Below, piece by piece: positions 23,324 through 34,422 of a stretch of DNA of 64,000 nt. The notes under the pieces are model-generated. The model worked only from the letters and a program-made list of their open reading frames with translations, searched no databases and was not told where the DNA came from. The DNA is taken from NCBI GenBank assembly GCA_010279815.1, contig QEOQ01000242.1, forward strand, positions 236,475 to 300,474. Direction: 5' to 3'. How positions within the stretch are numbered: the stretch's first letter is position 1; every line of letters begins with the position of its first letter. Origin of the DNA: Brachionus plicatilis (taxonomy: Eukaryota; Rotifera; Eurotatoria; Ploima; Brachionidae). The translations under genes were made by a program, and so were the position numbers.

Positions 23324-23902
23324 TTATTCCTCTTCTTGTTCTTTAGTTGGAGTAGGTTTTTTTTCTACAATGGGCTCCGGGTCGCTTTTAGGTTTCGAGT
23401 CTTCTGTTTCGGTCGTAATTACTGTCTCTTCTGTGCCTTCTGTGTCATCAGATTCATTTTTTTTTCCTCCAGCTTTCCTTGGTAGCATTACATCTTCACC
23501 AGGTGATAAATTCATATCCATTAAAAATTTGTAACTATTTCCTCTCGGATCAATAATTTCTACGTAGTCGAAGTGTGCATTTTCGTTTCCTTCTTTGTCA
23601 TCGTATTTGACGAGAACATTTTTAATCTTTTTTTTTAATTATTAAACTAATTTCATAATTAAAATAAAATTGAAAAAAATACCTTTCCCAGATCATTGAG
23701 TGTTTTGGAGTACTCGTCAAGATCATCTTCATTTGTTTCGGCTTCTTTCAAAGGAAATAAATCTGATTTGGATTTTTCACCGTGTATTTGAACCATTATT
23801 TGGCGATTTTTTTTCGCTTCACCAGAAACAATTTTGCGATTCTTGTTTTTATCGGTTACAACTATTTCTTCATAGTGTCTTAGAACAATCGATTTGGTAT
23901 TA
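23324..23902 (-). CDS. PLAT gene last exons: domain 4 and acidic tail
   Basis: Exons 23902-23683 and 23626-23324 (56-bp intron) encode RQIMVQIHGEKSKSDLFPL, TLNDLGK then IKNVLVKYDDKEGNENAHFD and IDPRGNSYKFLMDM, i.e. a PLAT domain. The tail has GEDVMLPRKAGGKK then about 45 residues of Glu/Thr/Pro/Lys ending in EQEEE. The stop is at 23324-23326. The tail is probably disordered. Confidence 0.8.
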
Positions 23903-26900
23903 CTTTTTAATAAATTAGATGTTTTTTTTTTTATTAAAAATAAGTTTTTTACTAAAATTCATGCCCTTTGTTGCTCGTGATTTTGATGCTCTTTATTTTA
24001 CAAAAGTTTTTTCTTTTACCCTCATATCTTAAGCGAACATTTTGGATCTACAGTTAAAATTTTATTAAAAAAATTTTTTTTTTCTTAAATTTAAAAACAA
24101 ACCATTCCAATGAACGATTCCATTTTTTTAAATTTGTGCACCCCGTCTTTGGATTCAAGCGCGTTTTTCAGCAAAAATAAATTTGTTTCTTCGGTTTGCC
24201 CTGTTAGTTTAATTAACAACTTTCCCTCATCACTTGGCGGATCATTATTTGGCTCTTTAAATAATAATATTTAAAAATGTATGTAAATTTTTGATTTTAT
24301 GAAATTTATTTAAATTAAAAATAAAAAATCGAAAAAAAGTTTTTCAATTTTTTTGTTCTTTTGTGCTTTTTTCACAAAACTAAGATTAGTAAATTTCAAT
24401 GATTGTTTAAAATGTATAAATTAATTTGTTTTGGATCAATTTTTTATTTTAAAAACAATTTTAATCAAATATAAATTATAAAATAAATAAATAAATACAT
24501 TATTAAAATAATTAAACTAAAACAAATATATTTTTTTAATCATACAGTTTAAAGTTTAAATTTAAGAAAGGGTTGAAAACGATAATGATTAAGTTTTCAG
24601 ACCGATTATCATTAAAAACGCTCGAATCGAGATAGTTTAGGGCTCGGAAAAAAAAAGTTATTAAAGAATGTTATTTAAAAAGGTATTATTTTATTTCATT
24701 TTAAAATAGCTTCAGGGTCCAGATATCTAATGGCCTTATTCTAAAGGGCTTAAAGAGAAAAATTTAAAGAGCAACAGGGGTTTCACCATTTTTTATCTAA
24801 AACTCACCCATTTTACCTCAAAATTAACCCGCATAGCCCCATTTTTTTATAGCTTTTTTAGTATGCATATTAATTAATCAAAAAAACTATGAAAAAATAT
24901 TTTAGTTTAAAATTTTATTCAACAAAAAAATCAACTAAAAATATCAAAAAACAATTTTTTTTTAAAGTTAAATGAAAAAAAACTTAGAATCCGTGAAAGG
25001 CACGAAAATGATTAAAAATATGGACCATCCTGGTTAATTTCTGGTACAATAAAATAAAATTTTGAATTTGAGCGCCTTACTAAGCTTATATTAAAAAAAA
25101 TCCAAAACACAGGTAACTCGTTTGGGCAATCATATAATAATAATTTAATATATGATCAAATGCTGTATAAAATTTAGAAAAATGTGACAGAAAATTATGA
25201 TCTACATGCTAATTTATAAACACATATTTTTCGCTATAAATAATACATCAGTTCAAGGTAAAATAAACTTGTTAGCTTTGTTTTCCCTTCCTCTGACTAT
25301 ATTTATTCCTTCAATTTTTAGGTAAATCAACAGGCTAGTACTCTTGTCATAAAAGACCTTTTAACACTTCTTTTATTTATTTTTTATAAGATATCTTTTA
25401 AAAATTAAAATAGTTGTTTATAAAATAATTTGAAAAAGTAAAACATTGAAAAATTTGAGTTAAATTTTTTGAATTTTCGGGTCTGGTCAAAAGTTTGACC
25501 ACCTGATCACATAATTTACTTTAAAAATATCTTCAGAAAAAATATGAACACATGATCCTGAAATTGACTATTAAAATTTACATAGTCAATTTTATGAACA
25601 AATATTTATTTTTTTTCTAAAATTTTTCAGTCAATTTTGAGACTTCTTTTATTACAAATTTCATTTGATACAAATTATTTTTATTAAATGTTTTTCAATC
25701 AAAAAATAAATGGACTTTCTGGGTACAAAACTCCAATGTTCATTAACTTTCTTAGCTGATTTAAAGGGTCGATTTAAAGGAATTCATCTAAATCCATTTA
25801 TTTTTGAATTGAAAAAGATTTCATAAAATTAATTTGTATCAAATGAAACATCTAATAAAAGTGATCTCAAAATTGACCCAAAAATTTTAGAAAAAAAATA
25901 AACATTTTTTTGCCCTTGGAAAATAAATTTTTATTTTCATAAAATTTAGTCAATTTCAAGATCATGTGTTAATATTTTTTACTGAAGATTTTTTTAAAGT
26001 AAATTTTGTGATCAGGTGGTCAAACTTTTGACTAGATCCGAATTTACCTCGTTTGTACTCTTAGTAAATCTGACAAAAGTAAAGAAAAAATAAAATAAGA
26101 GGAAAAACTTACAATTGAATTTCAAAAATTTAGAAAAAAATATTTTTATGTTTGATTTAAAAAAAAAATTAAAATAATTTTAACTAAAAGATTCAATTTT
26201 TTTTTCGTTTTTTTCTTTTTGAATTTCAAATTTAAAGAATGGAAAGTAAATTTTATTTACCTAGTGGAGATTGAGACACAATTCTTCCTTTGAGCATTCT
26301 TTCTTTTTTGCTTCGAATTGCTTGGTCAACTTCGAATCTAATTTAAAATTTAATTTAAAAAAAATTAAATAAATATAAATAATTTTTTAAGCTTTGGATT
26401 ACAAGTAATTATTTCCATCTGGATCGGTTATCTTTAAATGTTTGAGATCATAATCGCCAGATTTGTCTTCGTAAAGTATGGTGGCATACTTTATTTCGCC
26501 AATGTCAAAATTAGTCACATCATAAATTAAATTATCTGCATTGGTGCTTTTAGATTTTTCGCTAAACTCAAATTCAATACTCTCTCCATTTGTTCCGGTC
26601 AAACGAACAAATACTTTGGCTGATTGCGGAAAAGCATCCGAAAACTCCACTCTATAGTCAAATTGTTCATCATAATCTCTTATGTCATAATTGATCTCTA
26701 CGCAATATTCGGTGTTCTTGGTCATTTGGGGCGATACAATTATTTTATACTCAAATTTTGGCTTCTCGTTTGGAAAAGCGATGACAGAATTTTTTTTTCC
26801 AAATCGTGCTTTTAATTCTTCTGTTTTGCGATCTTGTTTTGCCTTGCGAATCCATCCATCAAATGGAAATCTTTAAAATTAAAAATTTATCAATCGTTTT

Positions 26901-29900
26901 TATATTTTAATCAATTTTATTTGAAATCAATGAACTTTTTTAAATAATTAAATCAATTGATTAGATGAAGGCGATGCGATTTTTTTTTATAAATATTGCT
27001 AAAAAATATATCAATAGAATCAGATCAAAAAATAAGTGGTTGACTTTAAGTGAAAAAATTGAGTGATTTTGAGCTAAAAAAATCAGCTCCGATTTTGGAA
27101 AATTTCGCAACCAAATTCAAATCACTTTGTGTGTTGAAAATTAAATTTTTTTTATTGATTAATTTTAAAATTTTAAAGACTTTTTTATTAAAACACAATA
27201 GTTAACCACCGAAAAAAGCAAAAATATATAAAAAATTTTATTTATGAATGAAAACTACGATTATTTATCCTTTTTTTAAATTGTACTATAAAAAAGAGGA
27301 CAAATAATTGAAAAAAGAATCTTTTTTTTGCTTGTTTTACTTTTCATCGCTTTTTGACATTATTATTGATTAAATAATAATATTCCAAGCGTCTTTTTTT
27401 TCAGACATTGAAAATTATTTTTGCTTAGTTTTTTCCAAACAAATTTTTGAGAGACAGTTGGAACAGTGCATACAAAAAGATGAAAAAAAAAGCAAAAATC
27501 AAATATTTAAATTTAATAAAAAATAAAAAAAAATTTTTTCCCAAATAATATCCTTTTCATTGAACTTTAATAAAAGTTTTAAATTTTTTAATTGTTTTTA
27601 AAAAAAAACTTTTAAAAGGAAAAGATTTTTTTTTTTGGTTTGAATAAACGAATATAAAAGTTTTGAATTTGAATATCTGAATTAACCCAACATGAATTAT
27701 TTAACTATTTATTATTTTTGTTAAATAAATTAAAGGTAAATTATATTGATGTTAGTTTGAAAATGAATCATTATTATAAATAGCATGTCTAGTAATGTTT
27801 TGTTTTTTTAATTATCAATTACTAGATTAAGTTAGTTGAGTTGAAAGCAATGTTTTTTGATTAGAAAAATTTCAATTCAACTTTTAAAAGCTTCAGAGTT
27901 GAATATTGTCTTTAATATTCAGATAAAAATGGTATATTATTTAAAGGAATTCTTGAAAGTTAAATTTTATATTTTTAAAAAGCATTTAAAGTTAGCTGGT
28001 TTTTATCATTTGGATTTTTTAAGTTATAAGATATTTGATTTAATTTTTATGTATTTTCCAGAGTTGTTTAAAAGTCACAAGTCCCAAGTCAAGTCCAAGT
28101 CCAGACTTTTTTTTTTTTCAAAAGTCCGATCAAAGACTTTAATTTTTTTTTAATTTCATTCCAAAGTCCAAGTCCAGGCTTTATAATTTTGAATACTGAA
28201 GAAGAAATTTATGCTAAAATTGCAACAAAATTCTGATATATAGCAAATCTAATGCATTAGACAACCCAAGAGTATATAAATTTTTTGATTTGAAGCCTGA
28301 TCTAGAAAATTTTTAAAAAAATTCTGGACTTTGACTTTTTTCAAAAAAAAAAAAAAAAAGTTCGGAGTTTTTTTTGGGACTTTTAAACAACTATTGTATT
28401 TTTTTAGTAAAAAAAAGACATGATCAATAAAATCTTAACAAAATAAAGTACCGTATTCCCTCGTTCGATATTGCAGCCTCACAACCCGAAGTACAACTTT
28501 GGCGCAGGCAATAAATACCATCTCGCCCATGTTAAAAAATTCTTAACTTACACCGCATGCGTCAAAGTTGTATTTCGAGTCTTGGATCACGTTAAAAAGT
28601 AAAGTTTTTTAATTAAATGCAACATTAACAATAGAAATTCTGTCATAAATAAAAAAATTTTTTTGAATTATGCATTTGGTGCAGGATCCCAAATTAAACC
28701 CAAAAAAAATTAGAAATGAATAATTTTATTATTCGATTTAAAAAAAATACTAAAATTTGATTCTTGACGCAGCATTATTTTTTGAAAAAATCAAAATTGA
28801 CTTGAACAAAAAATAATGCCGCGTCAAGAATCAAATTTTAGTATTTTTTTTAAATCGAATAATAAAAATATTCAAAATGATTTTTTTTTTATTTATGACA
28901 GAATTTCTATTGTTAATGCTGCATTAAATTAAAAAACTTTACTTCCAACGTGATCCAAGACTCGAAATACAACTTTGACGCATGCGGTGTAAGTTAAGAA
29001 TTTTTAAGCATGGCCAAAGTTGTATTTCGGATTGTGAGGCTGTAATATCGAACCAGGGAATACGGTACTTAATCTGTAATTTAAATTAAAAATATTACTT
29101 TTTATTTTACACAAATTAATTAAATAGAAGAAAACAAAGGATTAATAAATTTGTCCCATAAAGTCATATTATATTTAGCCCAATTTTTAGAATTTAGAAA
29201 ATTCATTAAATTAATAAAGAATAATATTAGGAAATAAGTTTAAAAAATTTAATTATTTTAATTAATCCTTAATAAAAAAACATATAAATTAATTGAAAAG
29301 CTTCAATTTCAATATTAAATTATTTAAGCTCTTAAAATTAAGTATTTATAATTATATAGAAATTTTTAATTTTGAAAATCTTATTGGAAAATCTAATTCA
29401 ATTTATTAAAGGCAAATAATGTTTTCGTACCGCTATTTTAATAAAAAATTTCACAATATTAATAAAAATTAATCTAAATTAGAGGCGGGTGCAGCCAATC
29501 GGGATCAGGAGCAGAGCTGATGTTCAGTTGGTTTGGGGTGGGTAAGTCGAAGTGTATTTTTATTAAGCAAGTGTAAACTTTAGTTGAGAGATTTATTTTT
29601 ATTAAAATTAGCAGTGAGGAAAATTATAGGCCTTTATTTAAGATTGATTTAAATTTAAGATTAAACTTATGACAGTGTCGTCGATGATATTTTACTACTT
29701 TCTAACCAAGTTATTTATATCATAGTCATTTTTTTATAAAATAAAAAACAAAGCTTTTAAAAATTAATGAATAATGTTCAAATTTACTGAGCTTTCCAAA
29801 AAAAAATCATGGAAAATTTTTGGTATACTCAAAGTATTTTAAAGTTTGTTAAAACAACTGACCCTTTTAATAAATTTTTTGCATTTTTAGTCAGTTAAAA

Positions 29901-31944
29901 TTAAGTTTTAGAGTGTTGAATTATCTAAATATATTTAAATAATTCTTTTTATTTGTCAACGCCTTCATGACTTTTTTAATGAAATACAATACTGATTCAT
30001 AGGTGGATTTGACGAGAACTTATGAAAAATTGCAGATTTACAAAAATGCAAAAAATGGGTTTTGATTTTGGCTTTTTTTTAAAATTTTTCCATTGGAAAT
30101 CTGAGTTTCAAAATTTATTAAGATTTAATAATCAAAACACTTTTTAATAATTATAATATGTGCTTTTTTATCCTAGCGGTTAATGGAGAGGAGCTCATCT
30201 CCTTTTCCAGTACCTTTTTACGGTACATCTGCACCTCTGTTATTACTTTTTCGAAGCTATTTATATTAGATAACAATTCATTATTTTTTGAACTGTTAAT
30301 AAGTTGATGTCTTCTTAATACTTCTAAAATGGAAATATTTTTATTCGATTTTTGCAGAAATTTTACAATGCTGAAAATAGGCACAATGAAAGTAATTTTT
30401 TACATTTGATTTTTAATTTTTACATTTTCATATTTTAAAATTTTTGTTGCAATATTTTAGAAAATAAAAAAAAAAATTCCAAATTATTTAGTTACCAAAA
30501 TTAAAAATAAAAATTTTTATGAAATATTGCACTAAAAATCTAAAAATATGATAAATTAAAAATTTAAAATTTTCTAGGGTTTTCCATTTTTCCCAATGCT
30601 ATCACAAGCGGATAAAATTGAAAAATGTTTTTTTTTTATATACCATAAAAATAATCAATTATGGATCTGACTGAAAAAACATACGAAACTTCATAAAATA
30701 CCTAGAAACTGTTTTCTAGGTATTTTATGCATGGATAGACAATGATATTTTAATATTAAGAAAAAATTTTCCTTTCTGTACTTTCTGTACTTTTTATACT
30801 GTTTGATATATTTTTTATTACATTTAAAATTAGACGGAGCGGAGTTCTGGTTGGGTATGCTGTAGATTAGAGAACTATTAGTTAAAATTAAAATTAATAT
30901 TTAAAATACAAATTAATTAAAATCTTTATTTTAATTTTCAAAAAGTACAAAAATACCAAAAGGTTTTTTTACGGTAGATTATTAATTCATAGAAAAAATT
31001 CAATAGAAACTAACAATGAAATGAAAGAAAATTAGCAAAGTGTATATTGAACAATTTTATCTTTTATGATTTTTTTTATTTTATGACTATTTTTCTATTA
31101 AATTTTTTTCAAGAAATTTCTATGAGTTTTTTTTGCTATTTTTAAAAATAAAAAATAAAATTTTGAAAATAAACTCAAGCTTTTAAAGCTTAATTGAAAT
31201 TTTTCTAATCAATAAACATTGCATTGAAATCAACTAACTTAATCTAGTAAATACATCCTTATTAATGTAGATTTTTTTGAGTGTAAGGAATTGTTTTAAT
31301 TCCTCTCTTAAATGCTCGCTCGAGTGCTTTTAAATTAATTAATACAAGAACTAAGGTTTATTAGAAAATTCATCTAGCATTAGAGCATGTCATTTTTAAT
31401 ACTTATTTGAAAAAATATAATTTCATTGAATTGAATCTAAAAATATAGCAGAATTTAGTTATTTGCGGAAAATTGATAGGTTGAAGAAAATCAATAATGA
31501 TCAATTTTAGCTATAAATACCTGCAAAATTATTATTTTAAATTAAGCATTTATTAATTACCTAAACGATTGTGTTTCGTTTGATTTCTGTATTTCTACAT
31601 CGACATAATCAAGATAGAGAACTTCATCTCCTTTGGCATCTCTTGACAAGATAATCGCTGAAATCTTAATTAAGAGTGAAATTTATAAATTTAACTAGTA
31701 AAAAATTTTAATTTTGATGATTTTACTGTTCTAATGTCCTGTTCTTCAAACTGAAACACGTCCATCTGGCCTTTTCGGAAGAATTTTCGTTCACCATCTT
31801 CATTTTTGCTACCAATAGCGATGTTTTCGTCTAATTTTATGAAGCCCGTATCAAAATTTCTTGCCACTATATTTATTCCCAAGTTGCCAATATAATCTTC
31901 TGGCGAGTGTTTGCTTGTCTTTACTGTTATTTTATACTTGACAG
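23324..31944 (-). CDS. Multi-PLAT (LH2) domain protein, LOXHD1-like, 3' part
   Basis: Eight minus-strand exons fit together in phase: 31944-31727, 31664-31561, 26870-26403, 26337-26261, 24254-24103, 24047-23953, 23902-23683 and 23626-23324. They give 544 residues plus a stop. All junctions are GT...AG; five introns are 50-65 bp and two are large (4.7 and 2.0 kb). Four repeats of the PLAT/LH2 beta-sandwich are visible (about residues 1-115, 146-270, 297-371, 372-480), with the family signatures IG-x-I...V-x-L-x-Y, DP-x-G-N-x-Y and F-R-F-P-F-x-x-W. An acidic, Lys/Pro/Glu-rich tail ends the protein. PLAT domains bind lipids and proteins at membranes; LOXHD1 is built wholly of them. No lipoxygenase or transmembrane part is seen. 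The 5' exons are missing from my reading: the first exon shown begins inside a codon. Large introns are loaded with inverted repeats. Confidence 0.8.
23953..24254 (-). CDS. PLAT gene exons for domain 3
   Basis: Exons 24254-24103 and 24047-23953 flank a 55-bp intron and encode GKLLIKLTGQTEETNLFLL, KKMESFIGM then IQNVRLRYEGKRKNFCKIKS and SNKGHEF. The split codon restores Tyr at the junction with 23902. This is the shortest of the four repeats; the first strands of the sandwich are reduced, so it may be a partial or strongly diverged domain. Confidence 0.7.
25478..26040. repeat. Long inverted repeat in PLAT gene intron (foldback B)
   Basis: The left end is CGGGTCTGGTCAAAAGTTTG and the right end, read in complement, is CGGATCTAGTCAAAAGTTTG. 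Arms of about 200 bp match with small gaps around a spacer near 25690-25800. AATTT flanks both outer ends (one base offset on the left), a possible short target duplication. It is non-coding and lies wholly inside the 2.0-kb intron between exons 26261 and 24254. Confidence 0.8.
26403..26870 (-). CDS. PLAT gene large exon for domain 2
   Basis: A 468-bp exon completes domain 1 (FPFDGWIRKAKQD) and carries domain 2, including AKVFVRLTGTNGES, DVTNFDIGEIKYATILYED and LKITDPDGNNYL. The domain has a long Asp/Tyr-rich N-terminal loop (EINYDIRDYDEQFDYRVEF) that is unusual for PLAT. The exon ends in phase 2 and joins 26337-26261, which encodes a basic linker (EVDQAIRSKKERMLKGRIVS). Confidence 0.8.
28059..28395. 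mobile_element. hAT-like MITE with AAGTC-rich interior, copy 1
   Basis: The left end CAGAGTTGTTTAAAAGTC and the complement of the right end, AATAGTTGTTTAAAAGTC, form terminal inverted repeats. Flanks at 28051-28058 and 28396-28403 agree at 7 of 8 positions (GTATTTT then C or T), an 8-bp duplication of hAT type. The interior near the ends is rich in AAGTC/GACTT words. It is about 337 bp, non-coding, and lies inside the PLAT gene intron. Confidence 0.65.
28447..29070. repeat. Large perfect-type palindrome (foldback C, TACCGTA family)
   Basis: Arms of about 280 bp: the left begins AAAGTACCGTATTCCCTCGT and the right ends with its complement. Internal matches include CGCATGCGTCAAAGTTGTAT-like and CATAAATAAAAAAAATTTTT-like segments and a near-perfect central pair around 28730-28860. 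One indel of about 60 bp breaks the left arm near 28680. No coding. A stem this long inside an intron would form a strong RNA hairpin. Confidence 0.85.
30154..30384 (-). pseudogene. Coding relic with KEMS-type peptide, copy 2
   Basis: A 77-residue frame MPIFSIVKFLQKSNKNISIL...KKVLEKEMSSSPLTARIKK ending KHIL. The last third repeats at 19.4 kb and 32.1 kb. It is helical and Leu/Lys/Glu-rich, without a motif I can name. It is in the large PLAT gene intron, on the same strand as that gene but with its own stop and no good splice fit. Probably a fragment of a repeated transposon protein. Confidence 0.45.
30729..30890. repeat. Dispersed repeat shared with 41.3 kb, copy 1
   Basis: GCATGGATAGACAATGATAT, TTTTCCTTTCT, TATGCTGTAGATTAGAGAAC and TATTAGTTAAAAT occur in the same order as at 41294-41390. 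The right terminal repeat of the other copy is not visible here, so this copy is truncated. A 17-bp hairpin (ATACCTAGAAACTG...CTAGGTAT) sits directly to its left. Confidence 0.55.
31561..31944 (-). CDS. PLAT gene exons for domain 1
   Basis: Exons 31944-31727 and 31664-31561 flank a 62-bp intron. They encode VKYKITVKTSKHSPEDYIGN at the start and end in LYLDYVDVEIQKSNETQSF. The last codon is split and completed at 26870 to give ...SFRFPFDGWIRK, which matches the F-R-F-P-x-x-x-W close of LOXHD1-type PLAT domains and confirms the 4.7-kb intron. The acceptor at 31945 means at least one earlier exon exists further upstream; I could not find it up to 42 kb. Confidence 0.75.
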
Positions 31945-31954
31945 CTAAATAAAA

Positions 31955-32008
31955 AATAAAGTCATTCTTAAGTCACTTAAGTCACACTCATTAAGTCATT
32001 CTTATAAA
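31955..32008. repeat. Short tandem AAGTCA/TTAAGTC repeat
   Basis: GTCATTCTTAAGTCACTTAA and following bases repeat AAGTCA-like words five times just upstream of the first visible PLAT exon acceptor. Probably simple-sequence expansion. Confidence 0.4.
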
Positions 32009-32103
32009 ATTTTAGAATTTATAAAATTTTAAATTAATGCTTAGTAGACTGGTAAGATTTGCTTGGTGATTTTTAAAAAAAATATATAAAAATTTGATAC
32101 AAA

Positions 32104-32146
32104 AACAGGCGCTCATCTCATTTTCCAGAAGGTATTTGAGCCAAAT
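32104..32146 (-). repeat. KEMS-type peptide repeat, copy 3 (fragment)
   Basis: The minus strand reads LKYLLENEMSAC, matching the core of the repeats at 19.4 and 30.2 kb. About 40 bp are conserved; nothing else is preserved. Confidence 0.4.
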
Positions 32147-32149
32147 CTA

Positions 32150-34420
32150 ATACAGAATTTACTGCAATGGCATATAATACAGATACGGTCGAGCAGTCTG
32201 CTAGGGCAATATATATTTTTTGATTAAGAAAGATTATTTTTCATTTAAAGTATGGATTTACCAAGAAATTTTAGTGTCTTGATTAATTAATATATTATTT
32301 TAAGATAAGGGAATAAAAAATTAATTTTAATCGTTTGACTATTTACAAAATTGTATCTAAAATCATTCAATCAATTTAAATTTTATTTTGAATAAATGAA
32401 GTGTTAATCGGTCTTTTATGGACAGGGGCACTAGTCTGTAGATTAACCTTGAAACTTAAAAAAAAAACTTAAATTAAAAAATTGAGCTTTTTAAACTTTA
32501 ATGATGAAGCAATATGAAACAAAATATGTTTCACTAAGTTCAACACAAAAATTAATTTACATTCACAACACAGGAAATATAAATATTCTGAAATTTATTT
32601 TTTTTTCGTTTCTATGATCTGTTTTAATTGGAATTTTTTTTTTCAATTTGAAATTTTATTTTATTTAAATGTTAAAATTCGGTCATCGCTACTTAAATAA
32701 TTTTAAATTTAATGGTTATAATTGAAAACAAATACAACTTTTATCTTTAGTGGTTTATTTTTAAAGTAATTGAAAATTAAGTATAGCAAAAAATTTAATT
32801 TTCAATTTTAAATTATCATACAATTTTATCAAAAATAATCAATTTATTGCCAATTAAATCCTTAAATTTTTTCTTTAAACTGGATTGCTAAATGAAAAAT
32901 TTTTCGTTTCACCTTTTAAAACTTATAGTAAAATCTGTAGTACAAAATTCATTTTTTTTTAAATGTAAATTTTGTATTGAAATTTTTGTATGAATATTCA
33001 CAATCCTTTAAATAGCCAAATCGTAGACTGGGCCTTGTGTATTGAATTTTTTTGGCAAGTTTTTGGTCTCCTTAAATATGTAAAACTTCTCTTAGAAAAA
33101 GTTTAGGGCATTGGTATTTTTAAATGCACCATAAAAAAATTTAGATAAATAAAGAAACAAGTTCTGTAGTTTATTGGCTTTGAACATTACTTCAAGATTA
33201 AAAAACAATTATTTTATTAAAAAAATTGACACTTGATTTTTCAAGCTTAATTTTTTTAAGTAAATATTCAAAATTAATTAAGTCTTTATGAATATAAATA
33301 TTTAATTTCAAATAATTTCATAAATTAAGTCTAAAATCATAAAAAAGTTCTTTAAACTTAGTTTTGATTTCATAAGTTCGACTCATTCTTTGACTGAAAG
33401 AAAAGAGTAAGTTCTATTCTGAAAACCAGAGCAAATCCGTTGATCCAAATTATATATCTAATATTTATTTTCAAAATTTGTTTAGGAATATTTTTAGTAA
33501 ATAAAATAATATTAAATCAATTAATTAATGACTCTCTCAAACTGGGATTTTTGCTCATTTTATACATCATCCTAATTAATTATCTTCTTCAATGACATGG
33601 GTTGTTTTCTTTTGGGAGTATTGTGAAATTCAAACACAAATTCAACAAAATTTTTTCCTTTTTTGATTAATTAAAATTAAAGTTAATAAAATATACTTTA
33701 AAAAATACTGCATCATAGTGCAACATACTTTGTTGCAACTTTTTTTTCCTTAAAAAAATTTTTCTCATGTTTTAATAAGACAAAAAATATAATACCAATA
33801 AGATTTAAATAGATTATTAATTTAATTTACTAAAAATAGAAAATAATGATTTTATTTTAGGTATTATAGGTTCAACAAAGTATGCTGTAATTTATTGCAA
33901 TATTTTTTTAAGAATATTTTATTAACTTTAATTTTAATTTATCAATAATGGAAGAATTTTTGTTCAATTTTTAGTTGAATTTCCCAATGCCTCTTTTGGA
34001 TTCGCAGGAATTTTTTTAAAGTTTGGATAAATTTAGTGATCAATTAACGCTTAAAAATCTTTTCAGTATATCAAATAATTTTTCAGTATATTCTAATAAC
34101 CCATCGGTTCCCCAAAACCCTTGTCCGGATTAAGTTTTCCGACTTATCCCGTAAAACGGAATTAAAATGCTACGTGTTTTTTCCGAATTAGGAAGTTTAT
34201 TTCAAAAAAGTTTAGTAAAAAATCAAATTTCAAAATTAAGTAAAATCAGTATATATAAACAAATATAAAAAAATTAATTAAAAGTAATAAAAATGACTGG
34301 TGAAGTCTGTACATTATTTTTAAACTTGTAATTTCTTTTCGATTGAATTAAAATTATTTAAAAAAAGTGACATCTTCAATTGACTGTTTTGAGAAAATTA
34401 AAATAAATTCTAAAAAATAT
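32150..34420. other. Gene-free AT-rich stretch
   Basis: No exon-like patch or terminal repeats were recognised, although the missing 5' exons of the PLAT gene should lie in this direction. A brief patch of mixed composition at 34100-34190 encodes nothing recognisable. Confidence 0.5.
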
Positions 34421-34422
34421 GT

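Larger units (their letters stand above)
27820..31249. mobile_element. Candidate 3.4-kb element bounded by 80-bp inverted repeats
   Basis: 27820-27905 and the complement of 31170-31249 share TACTAGATTAAGTTAGTTGA at their outer ends and, further in, GATTAGAAAAATTTCAATT; similarity covers about 80 bp at roughly 85%. They face each other inside the 4.7-kb PLAT gene intron. The interval holds two MITEs, a coding relic at 30.2 kb and AT-rich DNA. It could be one decayed DNA transposon with nested insertions, or two oppositely oriented copies of a dispersed repeat. Confidence 0.45.

Noticed and set aside
27857..28153. 98-residue plus-strand open frame in the PLAT intron
   Set aside because: Covers the 80-bp inverted repeat and a MITE end; composition is AT-driven.
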